A DNA stretch of 40,882 bases from an uncultured Lachnospiraceae bacterium (lineage in GTDB: Bacteria > Bacillota > Clostridia > Lachnospirales > Lachnospiraceae), in NCBI GenBank assembly GCA_902785055.1, contig CACZXG010000008.1, positions 1 through 40,882 of the forward strand. The letters run 5' to 3'. A program made the translations under genes and the position numbers. Numbering within the stretch: the stretch's first letter is position 1; every line of letters starts with the position of its first letter. This document shows positions 1 through 7,498 of the stretch, piece by piece. Below the pieces are notes generated by a model, which ran no database searches, was not told where the DNA came from, and saw only the letters and a list, made by a program, of their open reading frames with translations.

Positions 1-99
1 GCTCTTTGTCGGGATCAACGGGATGACCTGGATGATTAAAAGAGGCGAACCGGTAGAGGTTCCTGTCGAGGTAGCAGAGGTGATCAACCAGTCGCTTGC
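1..99. repeat. Terminal 99-bp overlap showing that the sequence is circular
   Basis: The first 99 bases are identical to the last 99 (40784-40882), and the reading frame of the small head gene runs unbroken across the join. This is what an assembler leaves when it closes a circular or circularly permuted genome. The true unit length is therefore 40783 bp. The copy is more likely an assembly overlap than a physical terminal repeat, because it falls inside a coding sequence at an arbitrary point. Confidence 0.95.
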
Positions 100-169
100 A
101 CAGGATGGTAAGACCGCGCAGCTCATCAGAAGTCTCGCCGGAAAGGAAGAAGAAGTTGCCGCCTATTGA
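1..169 (+). CDS. Small head-associated protein, 3' part (continues from 40695)
   Basis: This is the end of the gene that starts at 40695; joined across the circle it encodes about 85 residues. The visible part includes LFVGINGMTWMIKRGEPVEV and ends with AGKEEEVAAY before TGA at 167-169. Small proteins of this kind directly follow the major capsid gene in many Firmicutes phages and are usually annotated as hypothetical, or as head decoration or completion proteins. I recognise no enzymatic motif, so the head role is inferred from position only. The next gene, the holin, starts 10 bases after the stop. Confidence 0.85.
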   Translation, partial: LFVGINGMTWMIKRGEPVEVPVEVAEVINQSLAQDGKTAQLIRSLAGKEEEVAAY

Positions 170-179
170 GGTAAATGTC

Positions 180-602
180 ATGGAGAAAGTTTTCACAGTA
201 GTGAATGAAGCCCTCCAGAACGACATCATCCAGATTGTGATTCTTGCCGTCTGCATGGACACCGTGTTCGGCCTTCTCCGCGCCGCGAAGCAGAGGAAGC
301 TGAATAGTTCATTTGGTATCGACGGGGCGATCAGGAAGGTATCTATGATCATGTCCATCGCCTTTCTTCTCATCCTGGACGCCATCGCTCATATCAATTT
401 TCTCGGAGCGCTGCCGGAGGAGGTCCGCGCTTTCTTCGGCACTAAGATCGGAGCGGCAGAATTCTTCGGGATTTTGTACATCGCTTATGAGGCGGTGTCG
501 ATTCTCAAGAACATGTCTCTCTGCGGCCTGCCGGTAAAGGGCGTCTGGACGAGGACGAAGGGATTCTTACAGAAGTATACCAACGAGCTTCCGAAAGGAT
601 GA
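180..602 (+). CDS. Phage holin, Phage_holin_4-like (toxin secretion/lysis family)
   Basis: A 140-residue small membrane protein. It has two or three hydrophobic segments (about residues 14-30, 52-75 and 92-110) and the family-typical pattern DTVFGLLRAAKQRKLNSSFG, in which a charged lysine/arginine stretch follows the first membrane segment and leads into a serine-glycine turn. Holins of this family collect in the host membrane and open it so that the endolysin can reach the cell wall. The start at 180 is chosen because GAGGT lies about 8 bases upstream; an ATG at 96 in the same frame lies inside the previous gene and adds a non-membrane basic stretch. The endolysin itself lies 4.7 kb downstream, so holin and lysin are separated by the receptor-binding gene. 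Confidence 0.85.
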   Translation: MEKVFTVVNEALQNDIIQIVILAVCMDTVFGLLRAAKQRKLNSSFGIDGAIRKVSMIMSIAFLLILDAIAHINFLGALPEEVRAFFGTKIGAAEFFGILYIAYEAVSILKNMSLCGLPVKGVWTRTKGFLQKYTNELPKG

Positions 603-606
603 TCTC

Positions 607-984
607 ATGTGGATCAAATTCCAAAATAACCCCGCAGGAAGGAACGTGGGGGACTGCTCTGTCCGGGCGATATCAAAGGCACTCTCCGTTAACTGGGAGA
701 CGGCATACGCCATGCTTGTTGCGGCAGGCTTCAGAATGTGTGATATGCCGTCTTCCGATGCGGTTTGGGGAGCGGTGCTGCGGAAGTATGGTTTCATCCG
801 GGAATCGCTCCCGGACACATGCCCCGATTGCTACACGGCGGATGACTTCTGCCGGGATCATCCTGATGGAGTATTTGTTCTTGGCTTCGGGGGCCATGTG
901 GCAACCGTGGTCGATGGAGATATATACGACGCGTGGGACTCCTCGCACGAAGTCCCGCAGTTCGTTTGGAGAAGGAGGGAGTAA
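607..984 (+). CDS. Predicted papain-like cysteine peptidase
   Basis: A 125-residue protein with the spacing of a papain-like enzyme: a cysteine at the start of a helix (GRNVGDCSVRAISKAL, Cys17), then GFGGHVATVVDG with His97, then IYDAWDSS with Asp111. This Cys-His-Asp order fits the NlpC/P60, C39 and papain-like fold. The catalytic assignment comes from the motif pattern and is not proven. It sits between the holin and two small proteins, starts 4 bases after the holin stop, and has no signal peptide. It could be a second wall peptidase or a virion or host-acting protease. Related proteins occur in clostridial prophages as hypothetical proteins. Confidence 0.65.
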   Translation: MWIKFQNNPAGRNVGDCSVRAISKALSVNWETAYAMLVAAGFRMCDMPSSDAVWGAVLRKYGFIRESLPDTCPDCYTADDFCRDHPDGVFVLGFGGHVATVVDGDIYDAWDSSHEVPQFVWRRRE

Positions 985-987
985 CCG

Positions 988-1317
988 ATGTTATATGCCA
1001 ATGGGTATCAGCAGGGATATGGGCAGCAGTCCATGACGCCGCCGATGATCAACGCCGTGATTATCCAGATCGCCCGGAAGGACGAGATGGATAACTACAC
1101 TATGAATATCGGCCAGAGTCAGATGTTCATGCTTCGCGATGAGTCCGCAATCTTCATCAAGTCCAGGTACGCAAACGGCCAGTACGGTGTGGATGAGTAC
1201 ACCCGCAAGCCGCCGGAACCTGAGAAGCCGCCGGTCCAGTATGTGACAAAGGATGAGCTGGAGCAGATGCTTTCCGGCTTTGTGAGAAAGGAGAGTGCGG
1301 TAAATGAGCCTGTTTAA
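988..1317 (+). CDS. Hypothetical small phage protein, Pro/Glu-rich C-terminal half
   Basis: A 109-residue protein with no domain I recognise. Its N-terminus is Tyr/Gln/Gly-rich (YANGYQQGYGQQSM). It then has a short beta-like region (INAVIIQIARKDEMDNYTMN), a proline/glutamate stretch (KPPEPEKPPVQYV) and a short helix. The start has a strong GGAGG about 8 bases upstream. Its end overlaps the next gene by 14 bases, so the two are translationally coupled. Its position in the virion/lysis cluster suggests a minor structural or assembly role, but nothing in the sequence shows this directly. Confidence 0.75.
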   Translation: MLYANGYQQGYGQQSMTPPMINAVIIQIARKDEMDNYTMNIGQSQMFMLRDESAIFIKSRYANGQYGVDEYTRKPPEPEKPPVQYVTKDELEQMLSGFVRKESAVNEPV

Positions 1318-1540
1318 TTCCCTTGGTAACGGCAACCCTCAGCAGAATCAGCAGCAGATCTTTCAGAACTTCAGGAATGATCCTGCCGGGTTTATGAAAG
1401 ATCATGGTATCAATGTCCCCCAGGGCGTCAACATGCAGGACCCCTGCGCGATCCTCAACAGCCTGATGCAGTCCGGGCAGATCAACAACCAGAGGTATCA
1501 ACAGGCCCTGCAGATGATGCGGATGATGGGATATAAGTAA
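1304..1540 (+). CDS. Hypothetical Gln/Asn-rich small protein
   Basis: A 78-residue protein, overlapping the preceding gene by 14 bases, with GGAGAG just upstream of its ATG. It is rich in glutamine, asparagine and methionine (NPQQNQQQIF, QRYQQALQMMRMMGYK) and looks like a short flexible N-terminus followed by a helix. No known domain is apparent. Similar tiny Gln-rich proteins are common near lysis genes in Clostridia phages. A 16-bp perfect palindrome begins three bases after its stop codon. Confidence 0.7.
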   Translation: MSLFNSLGNGNPQQNQQQIFQNFRNDPAGFMKDHGINVPQGVNMQDPCAILNSLMQSGQINNQRYQQALQMMRMMGYK

Positions 1541-1543
1541 CCC

Positions 1544-1559
1544 GTTGCGATATCGCAAC
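1544..1559. repeat. 16-bp perfect palindrome, copy 1 (intergenic)
   Basis: GTTGCGATATCGCAAC, a perfect dyad, just after the stop of the Gln/Asn-rich gene. Three further copies lie inside genes at 13223, 16458 and 29706, with either TA or CG at the centre and always fully palindromic. The shared flanks are CC before and A after. The same spacer (1541-1626) also holds a small inverted repeat, TACCGC...GCGGTA at about 1593-1613. Confidence 0.9.
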
Positions 1560-1626
1560 ACAACACCGGCTGCCGATGGGATGCAGTCGCTTACCGCAAA
1601 AAGTTAGCGGTAGAAAGGAAAAAGAA

Positions 1627-2017
1627 ATGATGGAATCTGGAAATGGTGGCGTAAATATGTCTATGCCGGTAGCACCCGCCTATGGCGTACCCGCTTATGG
1701 CGCACCTGCCGGAGGGCGGCTCCTACGCCTACTATGATGAGGATCCACGGACTACTGCTATGGGCGGCTCTATGAGAGGCTCTTATAACGGGAACGGTTC
1801 TTACCGCATGTCCGGCAAGCGTGACAGCATGGGGCGGTATTCCAGAGCAAACGGCGGCATGGGCGGCTCCTATGAAGGAAACGGCGGTATGTCGAACCGT
1901 GGGTACTCCAGAGGGGGCAACAACGTGACCGACGGCCTCCGGGAGCTGATGTACGCGGCTCCGCAGGAGATGCAGGACGATATCCAGAGACTGATTAAGA
2001 AGTTTGGCAACATGTGA
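1627..2017 (+). CDS. Gly/Tyr/Arg-rich small protein, apparently split by a +1 frameshift
   Basis: A good ribosome binding site (AAAGGA) precedes ATG ATG at 1627. That frame encodes MESGNGGVNMSMPV followed by a Pro/Ala/Tyr/Gly-rich stretch ending PAYGAPAGG, then runs into TGA near 1735. The next frame then continues the same style of protein (GGSYAYYDEDPRTTAMGG), then SYNGNGSYRMSGKRDSMGRY, and ends with a helix, LRELMYAAPQEMQDDIQRL, stopping at 2017. The only ATG of the second frame (1682) has no ribosome binding site and lies inside the first. I infer one gene with a one-base shift in or near the GGAGGGCGG run at about 1710. This could be a real mutation, a sequencing error or less likely programmed shifting. 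Proteins with this RDSMGRYSR-like signature are common in Clostridia phages; their function is unknown. Confidence 0.6.
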
Positions 2018-2032
2018 TCAGCAGATCACGCG

Positions 2033-2066
2033 CAAGGCCGGTCCTTATTCGGGCCGGCCTTGTTTT
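2033..2066 (+). terminator. Rho-independent terminator
   Basis: A 12-bp stem (CAAGGCCGGTCC with GGGCCGGCCTTG, one G-U pair), a 6-base loop TTATTC, then TTTT. It ends the lysis/small-protein transcript just before the receptor-binding protein gene. Confidence 0.85.
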
Positions 2067-2080
2067 AAAAGGAGATAATT

Positions 2081-5000
2081 ATGATCATAGTAAAAAATCG
2101 TGAGCTACTGATCCCGGAGAACGAGCGGTATATCGGTACATCCTATGACACGGAAACCGAGAATCGGCAGTTCAGGCTGGAAAAGTTTGCTCAGAATGGT
2201 GTGGACCTTTCCGCGCTCACTTTCCGTCTTGATCTCAAATATGAGAATGACGGACTCGATACGGTACTTCTTACAAAAGAAGTGTTTGAGAACTATTTTG
2301 TCCTGACATGGACCATCACAAAAAACACGCTGAAGGTTCCTGGAACAGTTTTCATCGGTCTCCGTGCAATTGATGACGAGGCAACTGTAAGGTGGGCGTC
2401 CTATACAGCAGCGGTATATGTTGATCGACACCTGAACACTCCTGGTGCATATACTGGAGATCTGACAGAACTGGAGCAGATTGAGCAGGACCATGTCTAC
2501 ATGCTTAGTGTTGTGAACGAACTGAAGGACAACCTGGATTACAAGCATGCTGCTGAGGCGTGGGCAATCGGCAAGCGGAATGGCGAGGCGGTCGAAACAA
2601 CCGACGAGACCTATCACAACAACTCAAAATATTATTCTCAGCAGGCGGGATCCAGCGCAACGGCGGCTGCAAACTCTGCAGCGGCGGCTGCGGGATCCGC
2701 GACACAGGCGGCGGCTACCGTGGAAGATACCAATACGAGGTTTAACAACGCCATCAATGCGATGACGCAGGAGACCGAGGTGGTGGATGCCAGAGTTGGT
2801 GCTGATGCTATAGTATACAGCACTTTGAAGGGGAGACTGGACGCTGAGAATACTGATTTAAAGAACGCTTTAAGTGCTTCAAATTCTATTCACATAGAGA
2901 TTGGAAGATACAGCCAAACAAGAAAAGCCAGAGCCGAAATCTCCGATGCAAAAAATTGTTTTGCGCTTCTGATACCTTGTAGAGATGAAAGCACGGAAGT
3001 AAGGTATATCGTTGGGTATCCTTATATGGTTCATTTGTACGGTCGGGCGCTTAATCTTATATCGTCTGATCAAGACTGGAACAGTGCAAGCAAAACAGTC
3101 AGCAACGCCGGCGGTTATATGACCATTGTATATTCGAAGAATCCTTGGGCAGATTTTACTCAAGACGATGTTGACTTTTTGAAAGAGCAGTTGGCGTTCT
3201 ATGTAGATGATGGGCTTGAAGTAGAAAATACATTGGGAAATTATTCTGCTATAAAAATGACGTTAGGAACGTACAACGCATCTGCGAGAACCACATATTC
3301 CGATAATAACACTCGCTGTTTCAGTTCTTTAGTTCCATGCACAAAAGATGTCGTTGTAATACCAAGTCACTCTCTGTATCCTTTTATTGTCCACACATAC
3401 GATAGTCATTATACGCTTATTTCTTCTGATGCGGATTGGAACATGGAGAACCGATACATTGAGAATAAAGGTGGGTATATTGCTATTGAGGTTTATAAAA
3501 AACCTTGGGGCAGTGAAATAACAAACGATGATCTGAAAGAGATTGAGAATAACATATTTGTCCCTGATCCGGTTTTTACTATCGGTGTATGGAATATGTC
3601 ACGGAAAAACATCGATGCTAACACGCGTAGATGCACATCGTATTTGATAAATTGCGTTGATGACACTACCATTATTCCGTATATCCCTGGATATCCGTAT
3701 TTCTATTGGGTCTATGACAAAAACATGAACCTTATAGAGAGACATGACAATTTATCGACATGTTATTCGACTAAGTTCCACAACAAAAATGGGTATATCG
3801 TTGTAGCTTATCAAAAAGCATTCGGTGATACTTTTGATGAAGATGATGCAACTTTTATTACAAGCCATTTTTCGATAAAAAATGAAGAAGATGCTATTAG
3901 AGATGAGCTACGAAAAAAGTATGTATATGGAACAGCATACAGAGTGAGCCCGCAGAACAAAAGATGCTCTGTAGAACAAAGCGGATCGCCAGAGCGTTGC
4001 TTTTCATCGATGATATATTGCGCGCAAAAATCGATGATTGTTCCTCATATTCCTGGTTATAAACATGTAATATATTTGTTCGATCAAAATGAAGATTATA
4101 TAGCTTGTTATCCTTCAAATGAACAATTTGTTAGTGGAACACACAATGTAGAAAATGAAGGAGGATTCATTTCAATAGTTTGGGCAAAGGATGATGGGGT
4201 CTTCACAGATGCAGATGTTGAATCTATTCGTAAGGCAATTGTATCAAACAGCTATGTAAATCCTGTTATGCAAAGGGAAAACTATAGCACACCGATTCTT
4301 ACAATCATTGATGATGATGGAAGAGTTGGATTCCCTGATGAAGCTGACATGCTTGAAGATCATGGTGTAACGGGAACATTTGCGGTAATATCAGATTTTG
4401 CTGATGGGACACATAATAACTACATGAATCTTAGCCAGATACTGAATCTTCGTGACAGAGGGTTCGATGCCGTGTCACATACAGCTTCGCACAGCACAGG
4501 CATCTATGGGAACAACTATAGTGCTGGTAGATACTGTAATTTCAGCATGGTCAGTGACGAAACAGTAGCTGCAGACCTAAAACGGTCACGAGATTTTCTC
4601 TTAAAATACGGATTAAATGCTGATGCAATAATCTGGCCTTGGGGGAATTATCCGACAGGATACAACATCCACACAAATAACCCAGATCCGGAAGATCCAC
4701 TGGTTATTGGTGCAGATAATCAGAGATTGCGTTATACAAAAATAGCTCAAAACGTAGGATTCAAATACGGAGCGAACAGTACTGGTGGTCTTGTACTATC
4801 GTCTGATTTTGATGACATGTGGATTCCACGCGTTCCGATGATGGCAGATAATACAAATTATCCATTATCGTATTACACGGCAATGTTAAACAAAACCAAG
4901 GAGCGTGGTGGTTGGTTCATCTTAATGACCCATGCCAGTGACCCTTTATATGCAGACCTCCAAAAACTGACGGATGTAGTTGAATACGCTTTGAATAATG

Positions 5001-5122
5001 GTATACAAATTCTCAATTTTAAAGAGGCTTATCAGATAAAAAGGCATTCTGTTTCCATTGGATTAGGCCTTAATCCATATCATCATTTCTATGTCGGCTG
5101 TGATGGGGTTATCCATTTTTAA
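2081..5122 (+). CDS. Tail fibre/receptor-binding protein with C-terminal polysaccharide deacetylase
   Basis: A 1013-residue protein. Residues 1-130 resemble the BppU-type N-terminal domain that anchors baseplate and tail fibres. An Ala-rich helical stretch follows at about 175-215. Four tandem modules of roughly 110 residues then start near 269, 389, 498 and 614. Each has a Cys-containing strand (for example NCFALLIPC, RCFSSLVPC, RCTSYLINC, RCFSSMIYC), a PY or HV aromatic strand and an acidic end such as FTQDDVDF. From about 735 a NodB-like deacetylase follows: TIIDDDG (metal Asp), SHTASH (H-T/S-x-x-H), WPWGNY and LMTHAS. It probably binds and trims cell-surface glycans during adsorption. The part from about 2880 onward is visibly more AT-rich than its neighbours, suggesting acquisition by transfer. 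A strong AAAAGGAG ribosome binding site precedes the start. Confidence 0.85.
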   Translation: MIIVKNRELLIPENERYIGTSYDTETENRQFRLEKFAQNGVDLSALTFRLDLKYENDGLDTVLLTKEVFENYFVLTWTITKNTLKVPGTVFIGLRAIDDEATVRWASYTAAVYVDRHLNTPGAYTGDLTELEQIEQDHVYMLSVVNELKDNLDYKHAAEAWAIGKRNGEAVETTDETYHNNSKYYSQQAGSSATAAANSAAAAAGSATQAAATVEDTNTRFNNAINAMTQETEVVDARVGADAIVYSTLKGRLDAENTDLKNALSASNSIHIEIGRYSQTRKARAEISDAKNCFALLIPCRDESTEVRYIVGYPYMVHLYGRALNLISSDQDWNSASKTVSNAGGYMTIVYSKNPWADFTQDDVDFLKEQLAFYVDDGLEVENTLGNYSAIKMTLGTYNASARTTYSDNNTRCFSSLVPCTKDVVVIPSHSLYPFIVHTYDSHYTLISSDADWNMENRYIENKGGYIAIEVYKKPWGSEITNDDLKEIENNIFVPDPVFTIGVWNMSRKNIDANTRRCTSYLINCVDDTTIIPYIPGYPYFYWVYDKNMNLIERHDNLSTCYSTKFHNKNGYIVVAYQKAFGDTFDEDDATFITSHFSIKNEEDAIRDELRKKYVYGTAYRVSPQNKRCSVEQSGSPERCFSSMIYCAQKSMIVPHIPGYKHVIYLFDQNEDYIACYPSNEQFVSGTHNVENEGGFISIVWAKDDGVFTDADVESIRKAIVSNSYVNPVMQRENYSTPILTIIDDDGRVGFPDEADMLEDHGVTGTFAVISDFADGTHNNYMNLSQILNLRDRGFDAVSHTASHSTGIYGNNYSAGRYCNFSMVSDETVAADLKRSRDFLLKYGLNADAIIWPWGNYPTGYNIHTNNPDPEDPLVIGADNQRLRYTKIAQNVGFKYGANSTGGLVLSSDFDDMWIPRVPMMADNTNYPLSYYTAMLNKTKERGGWFILMTHASDPLYADLQKLTDVVEYALNNGIQILNFKEAYQIKRHSVSIGLGLNPYHHFYVGCDGVIHF

Positions 5123-5158
5123 TAGAGCAAGGGATTCTAACTTAAAGGAGGGTGTATT

Positions 5159-5323
5159 ATGGCAACCTATAATACCGGGATAGCTAATATCGAATATGAA
5201 ACAGAAGAGGAATTGAAGATATTAATGGCGGTGTATCCGAATGATGATTGCCCTGACGATCTTCCTTGTCCGCCGCCACCTATTGGTTCTGACTATTTAA
5301 TCGGTAAGGGGGTGATGAATTGA
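5159..5323 (+). CDS. 54-residue acidic, Pro-rich small protein (XkdX-like position)
   Basis: ATG at 5159 has a strong AAAGGAGGG site 6 bases upstream. The product starts MATYNTGIANIEYETEEELK, continues into DDCPDDLPCPPPP and ends GSDYLIGKGVMN. No domain is recognised. It lies between the receptor-binding protein and the endolysin, and its stop overlaps the TTG start of the endolysin. Tiny acidic proteins in this slot (XkdX-like) are often found after tail fibre genes; assignment to that family is only a guess from position. Confidence 0.75.
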   Translation: MATYNTGIANIEYETEEELKILMAVYPNDDCPDDLPCPPPPIGSDYLIGKGVMN

Positions 5324-6132
5324 TTGCGAATTCTGGACACGACGAAAGAAATAAGTACCGTGGCGGGAAGGCAGGCGACCAGACCGGCGGCGAGTATGCG
5401 GTAATCCCGTGGTATTCCCGCCCCTGGACCTGCGTCCTCCGCTGGCCCGATAAGACCGTGGCGGCAGATATCGCATACTGCGCGAGGGCAGCGGCAGAGA
5501 ATAACTGCATCGGGTATGATCAGGCCCAGAGGGCAACCTTCTGGACGGCACTTTCCCAGGTCCCCGGCTATGATCCGGCGAAGATCACGACGCCCTGTGA
5601 GAGTGACTGCACCTGCGGAGTGGCAACATGCGTTAAGGCTGCCGGTATGCGAAAGGGCAGCCATGTTCTCAAGGAGATCGACCCGGACTATTACTGGAGC
5701 GGGAATATGAGACCGGCTTTCAAGAGCCTTGGTTTCCTCGTCCTGACGGATCCTAAGTACCTGACCTCAGACCGATACCTGCTAGCCGGAGATATACTGC
5801 TCTATGAGAATCACCATGCGGCGATCAACCTGGATGTCGGCTCCATGGTCCGGGAGGACTGGACTACGGTAGCCACCTATCAGGAAGGTTGGAACCGGGA
5901 TGACACCGGCTGGTGGTACGCGACTACGGCGCACACCTATGCGAAGGACCGGTGGATGAAGATCAACAATTGCTGGTACTACTTCGACCACAACGGATAC
6001 GCCGTGAAGGGCCACCAGAAGATCGACGGAAAGGACTGGTTCTTCTGCGATGAGGCAGGCCATCCGAAGGAGTGCGCCCTGATGGTGACGGACGAAGAGG
6101 GAGCGCTGCATGTGTGGGCGCTGAGTGCTTGA
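5320..6132 (+). CDS. Endolysin: NlpC/P60-CHAP-like cysteine peptidase with choline-binding-like repeats
   Basis: A 270-residue protein. Residues 1-190 match a common Clostridia phage endolysin type: NSGHDERNKYRGGKAGDQ, SWYSRPW-like YSRPWTCVLR, the cysteine site CESDCTCGVATC, YYWSGNMRPAFKSLGF, then LAGDILLYENHHAAINLD with the presumed catalytic His. The C-terminus has Trp/Tyr-rich wall-binding repeats (GWWYATTAHT, CWYYFDHNGYAVKGHQ, DWFFCDEAGH). It should cut peptidoglycan peptide bonds once the holin opens the membrane. It starts with TTG, preceded by a GGGGGTGA site, and overlaps the stop of the previous small gene by four bases (translational coupling). Confidence 0.85.
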   Translation: MIANSGHDERNKYRGGKAGDQTGGEYAVIPWYSRPWTCVLRWPDKTVAADIAYCARAAAENNCIGYDQAQRATFWTALSQVPGYDPAKITTPCESDCTCGVATCVKAAGMRKGSHVLKEIDPDYYWSGNMRPAFKSLGFLVLTDPKYLTSDRYLLAGDILLYENHHAAINLDVGSMVREDWTTVATYQEGWNRDDTGWWYATTAHTYAKDRWMKINNCWYYFDHNGYAVKGHQKIDGKDWFFCDEAGHPKECALMVTDEEGALHVWALSA

Positions 6133-6141
6133 CATGCACAC

Positions 6142-6196
6142 TGTGACACCATACTATAATAGAAGAAAGTACAAAAATCACACGAAACATCACACG
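6142..6196. promoter_or_regulatory. Probable integrase arm-type sites, left side of attP
   Basis: TGTGACACC at 6142-6150 recurs at 6382-6390 on the other side of the att core. ATCACACG occurs twice, at 6177-6184 and 6189-6196, 12 bp apart. Short repeats flanking a tRNA/tmRNA-like core next to a tyrosine integrase are typical arm-binding sites for its N-terminal domain. Confidence 0.55.
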
Positions 6197-6232
6197 GGCG
6201 CGGAAAAGCCTTGAAATTGCGTGGATTATGTA

Positions 6233-6255
6233 GGGTTCGACTCCCGTCATCTCCA
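6233..6255 (+). other. attP core: 3' end of a tmRNA (ssrA) or tRNA-Ala-like gene
   Basis: The sequence is a T-loop with its 3' stem (GGGTTCGACTCCCG) followed by an acceptor strand TCATCTCCA, the last 23 bases of a tRNA-like 3' end. No matching 5' half exists nearby, so this is not an intact RNA gene. The acceptor strand places U at position 70 and A at 73, which fits the G3-U70 rule of tmRNA and tRNA-Ala. The site lies beside an integrase that reads toward it, so integration should rebuild the host gene. The exact left edge of the core cannot be set without the host sequence. Confidence 0.75.
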
Positions 6256-6261
6256 TGCTTG

Positions 6262-6317
6262 AAAAAGCCAGTAATTACGCGGAACATCTTGAGAAACCGC
6301 TTAATTACTGGCTTTTT
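6262..6317. terminator. Bidirectional rho-independent terminator beside attP
   Basis: Perfect 16-bp inverted repeat AAAAAGCCAGTAATTA / TAATTACTGGCTTTTT with a 24-base loop. Runs of A and T on either side make it usable in both directions. It sits between the endolysin, the att core and the convergent integrase. Confidence 0.75.
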
Positions 6318-6370
6318 ATTTTGCTATGAAGTTTTCTAAAACCGTATCAAGGGAATAAAAGCGGTACAAA

Positions 6371-6390
6371 TGTCACACGCGTGTGACACC
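6371..6390. promoter_or_regulatory. 18-bp perfect palindrome, probable integrase arm site on the right of attP
   Basis: TGTCACACGCGTGTGACA at 6371-6388 is a perfect dyad and contains the TGTGACACC element also present at 6142. It is 23 bases from the integrase stop codon (6412), so it is unlikely to be an integrase operator and more likely an arm-type or accessory-protein site for recombination. Confidence 0.5.
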
Positions 6391-6411
6391 CTGTAGCATG
6401 AAAAAAATGCG

Positions 6412-7458
6412 TCATTTCGCTAGGCTGTTGAAGTGCTCCTTTATCCGCTTCGTCTGCTTCGCTCCCTCAATGTCGATGACGTTGCGGTACACCCGTTTCA
6501 TCACACTGTCCGTGGTCCAGCCGCCGCGCTGCATGATGTACTGGTCCGGCACTCCGATTGCGTGCATGATCGAGGCTGCGTAATGCCGGAGATCGTGGAA
6601 GCGGAAGCGGGGGCAATCTGCCTCGCTGATGGCCCTCTGCCAGCGGTCAGAGAGCGCGGACGGAGTACATTGGATAATTTTACCCTCGATACCTTTCAGC
6701 TCCTCCATGACGCTCTCAGGCATCTCTATGCGGCGATATGATCCGTAGGTTTTGGTTCCCTTCACTTCCCATTCCTTGTTTGTGTTCTGCACCATGGCTT
6801 TTGAGACCGTGACCATGTTCTTTGATATCATGATATCATCCGAGGTGAGAGCACAGATCTCCGAGCGGCGGAGCGGCCCGAAGGCGGCGAGAAGGATTGC
6901 GATCCGCAGGTCACGGTCAGCTACGGTATCCAGGAGCCGCCGGACGTCCTGATCGGACGGACAGTACAGCTCTACTTTCTGCGGAGCGGGGAGAGTGACC
7001 TTGAAGCGGAAGTCCGGGGAGAACATCTCAACCGCTGACTTCACCAGTGTGTATACGTTGCGGACTGTCTTCGGAGACCGCCCGGACGCCAGATCGGATA
7101 TCCACAGCTGCAGCTCCGTGTTGGTGAGGGCCGACACCTCCATATATCCGAGAGCGGTGTTGTCAACGTATCGCGCAGCCACCCTCCGGTAGTTCAATAT
7201 GGTAGAGGGGGACAGGACCGGTTCTTTTGAATTTATGTACCGCTCCAGGGCAGACGCGACGGTAAGCCGCGGGGCCTTCACGCCGCCTTTCGCCATAAAC
7301 TCCCGATACTTAAATTCTGCTTCCGACCTGGTGGCCCCGGTGAAGCTCTTCACGATCCTGCTGCCATCAGGATTCGTTCCGACCTTCCGCTGGATCCTGA
7401 TCGACCCGGAAGGGAGCTGACACTTGTCCTCATCCTTCTTATTCCTTTTCCTTGCCAT
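6412..7458 (-). CDS. int: Tyrosine-type site-specific integrase
   Basis: A 348-residue phage integrase. The N-terminus is basic, with an AP2-like arm-binding region (SIRIQRKVGTNPDGSRIVKS). A SAM-like core-binding domain follows at about 65-160. The catalytic domain carries the expected series: PLRRSEICALT (Arg), a KGTKTYGSYR lysine region, FHDLRHYAAS (His-x-x-Arg), RGGWTTDSV and VYRNVID (Tyr nucleophile). It inserts and excises the genome at the adjacent att core. The start has AAAAGGAGG upstream on the minus strand. It reads away from the repressor and toward attP, the usual layout for temperate phages. Confidence 0.93.
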   Translation of the reverse strand: MARKRNKKDEDKCQLPSGSIRIQRKVGTNPDGSRIVKSFTGATRSEAEFKYREFMAKGGVKAPRLTVASALERYINSKEPVLSPSTILNYRRVAARYVDNTALGYMEVSALTNTELQLWISDLASGRSPKTVRNVYTLVKSAVEMFSPDFRFKVTLPAPQKVELYCPSDQDVRRLLDTVADRDLRIAILLAAFGPLRRSEICALTSDDIMISKNMVTVSKAMVQNTNKEWEVKGTKTYGSYRRIEMPESVMEELKGIEGKIIQCTPSALSDRWQRAISEADCPRFRFHDLRHYAASIMHAIGVPDQYIMQRGGWTTDSVMKRVYRNVIDIEGAKQTKRIKEHFNSLAK

Positions 7459-7498
7459 GATTCCTCCTTTTAGTTGACTAAACGAGCAAATTCCTTGA

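Noticed and set aside
599-1036. ORF overlapping the papain-like peptidase gene
   Set aside because: Shadow frame: low-complexity Arg/Ser/Gly content, no proper ribosome binding site, and fully overlapped by a better gene.
2105-2617. Minus-strand ORF inside the receptor-binding gene
   Set aside because: Cys-rich antisense shadow with no ribosome binding site and no domain.
6129-6160. TTGACA ... TATAAT after the endolysin
   Set aside because: The spacer is 20 bases, too long for a normal sigma-A promoter, and it leads only into the attP region.
6221-6255. An intact tRNA or tmRNA gene
   Set aside because: Only the 3' end is present; there is no anticodon arm, 5' acceptor strand or tag reading frame.
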